Below are positions 6,079-6,123 of a stretch of DNA of 6,123 bases, one piece after another; within the stretch, counting starts at the first letter, position 1; the number at the start of each line of letters is the position of its first letter. The translations under genes and the position numbers were made by a program. Source of the DNA: Hellea balneolensis (GTDB lineage Bacteria > Pseudomonadota > Alphaproteobacteria > Caulobacterales > Maricaulaceae); the NCBI GenBank assembly GCA_003233025.1, contig QIKS01000190.1, positions 1 through 6,123 on the forward strand. Reading direction: 5' to 3'. The notes below the pieces were generated by a model. That model was given only the letters and a program-made list of their open reading frames with translations. It was not told the DNA's origin and did no database searches.

Positions 6079-6083
6079 AGGAG
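6079..6083 (+). promoter_or_regulatory. Ribosome binding site of rpsA
   Basis: AGGAG lies 9 nt before the ATG at 6093, in an AU-rich context (TATATATT just upstream). This is a strong canonical site for a highly expressed ribosomal protein gene. Confidence 0.75.
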
Positions 6084-6092
6084 ACTAACTTT

Positions 6093-6123
6093 ATGGCTGC
6101 TAGCGCAACTATGGAAGACTTTG
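6093..6123 (+). CDS. rpsA: 30S ribosomal protein S1, N-terminus (3'-truncated by window edge)
   Basis: Only ten codons are present, reading MAASATMEDF. This matches the start of alphaproteobacterial S1 proteins (MA-x-x-A-x-MEDF/MEEF pattern), a multi-S1-domain RNA-binding protein of the small ribosomal subunit that helps recruit mRNA to the ribosome. The call rests on this short match, on a strong ribosome site, and on the presence upstream of cmk, the gene that commonly neighbours rpsA in proteobacteria. No S1 domain is inside the window. The gene seems to have its own transcription unit, since a terminator lies about 84 bp upstream. Confidence 0.8.
   Translation, partial: MAASATMEDF

Larger units (their letters stand above)
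5738..6092. other. 355-bp noncoding stretch between the outer-membrane protein gene and rpsA
   Basis: No convincing gene is present. The stretch holds 234 bp of probable 3' untranslated sequence, an intrinsic terminator near 5972-6009, a TTGACA hexamer at 6024-6029, a GC-rich hairpin at 6040-6060, an AT-rich stretch and the rpsA ribosome site. A 98-codon frame on the - strand (6030-5734) would start with TTG, lacks a Shine-Dalgarno sequence and runs through the terminator, so it is not called. Confidence 0.6.

Noticed and set aside
1..6123. Search for tRNA/rRNA genes, CRISPR arrays, insertion sequences, toxin-antitoxin or defence genes
   Set aside because: No cloverleaf-like sequence, regular repeat-spacer pattern, transposase motif or defence-type domain was seen on either strand.

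Overview
The window looks like chromosomal DNA of an alphaproteobacterium, most likely of the Rhodobacterales. The reasons are the start of rpsA at the right edge (MAASATMEDF, typical of alphaproteobacterial S1), a short cytidylate kinase of the alphaproteobacterial type, a class I aminotransferase with alphaproteobacterial motifs, and a small outer-membrane barrel of the Omp25/Omp31-like kind. This assignment is an inference from remembered family features; no search was run.

Left block (1-2057, + strand): three tightly packed genes. They are the C-terminal part of a 3-mercaptopyruvate sulfurtransferase (sseA, cut by the window edge), a GNAT acetyltransferase whose start codon overlaps the sseA stop (ATGA), and a class I aspartate/aromatic aminotransferase that starts 4 bp after the GNAT stop. 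The spacing indicates one operon. Aminotransferases of this class can convert cysteine to 3-mercaptopyruvate, the substrate of SseA, so the block may handle cysteine desulfuration. The GNAT substrate is unknown.

Middle (2061-2977): an unidentified multi-pass membrane protein lies on the - strand. Its 3' end is only 3 bp from the end of the aminotransferase. It is divergent from cmk across a 152-bp intergenic region that holds two small perfect dyads.

Right block (2978-6123, + strand): cmk (CMP kinase), then an aldo/keto reductase 31 bp downstream, then about 470 bp with no convincing gene, then a secreted outer-membrane barrel protein, then a 355-bp noncoding stretch with a good intrinsic terminator and a leader hairpin, and finally the first ten codons of rpsA. 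In many proteobacteria cmk and rpsA are adjacent; here they are separated by about 2.5 kb of accessory genes.

Most of the window is ordinary housekeeping and peripheral metabolism. I found no mobile element, CRISPR array, RNA gene, phage gene or defence system, and nothing that clearly amounts to an undescribed system. The points most worth checking are the sulfur/aminotransferase operon, the interruption of cmk-rpsA, and the structured noncoding stretches before cmk and rpsA.
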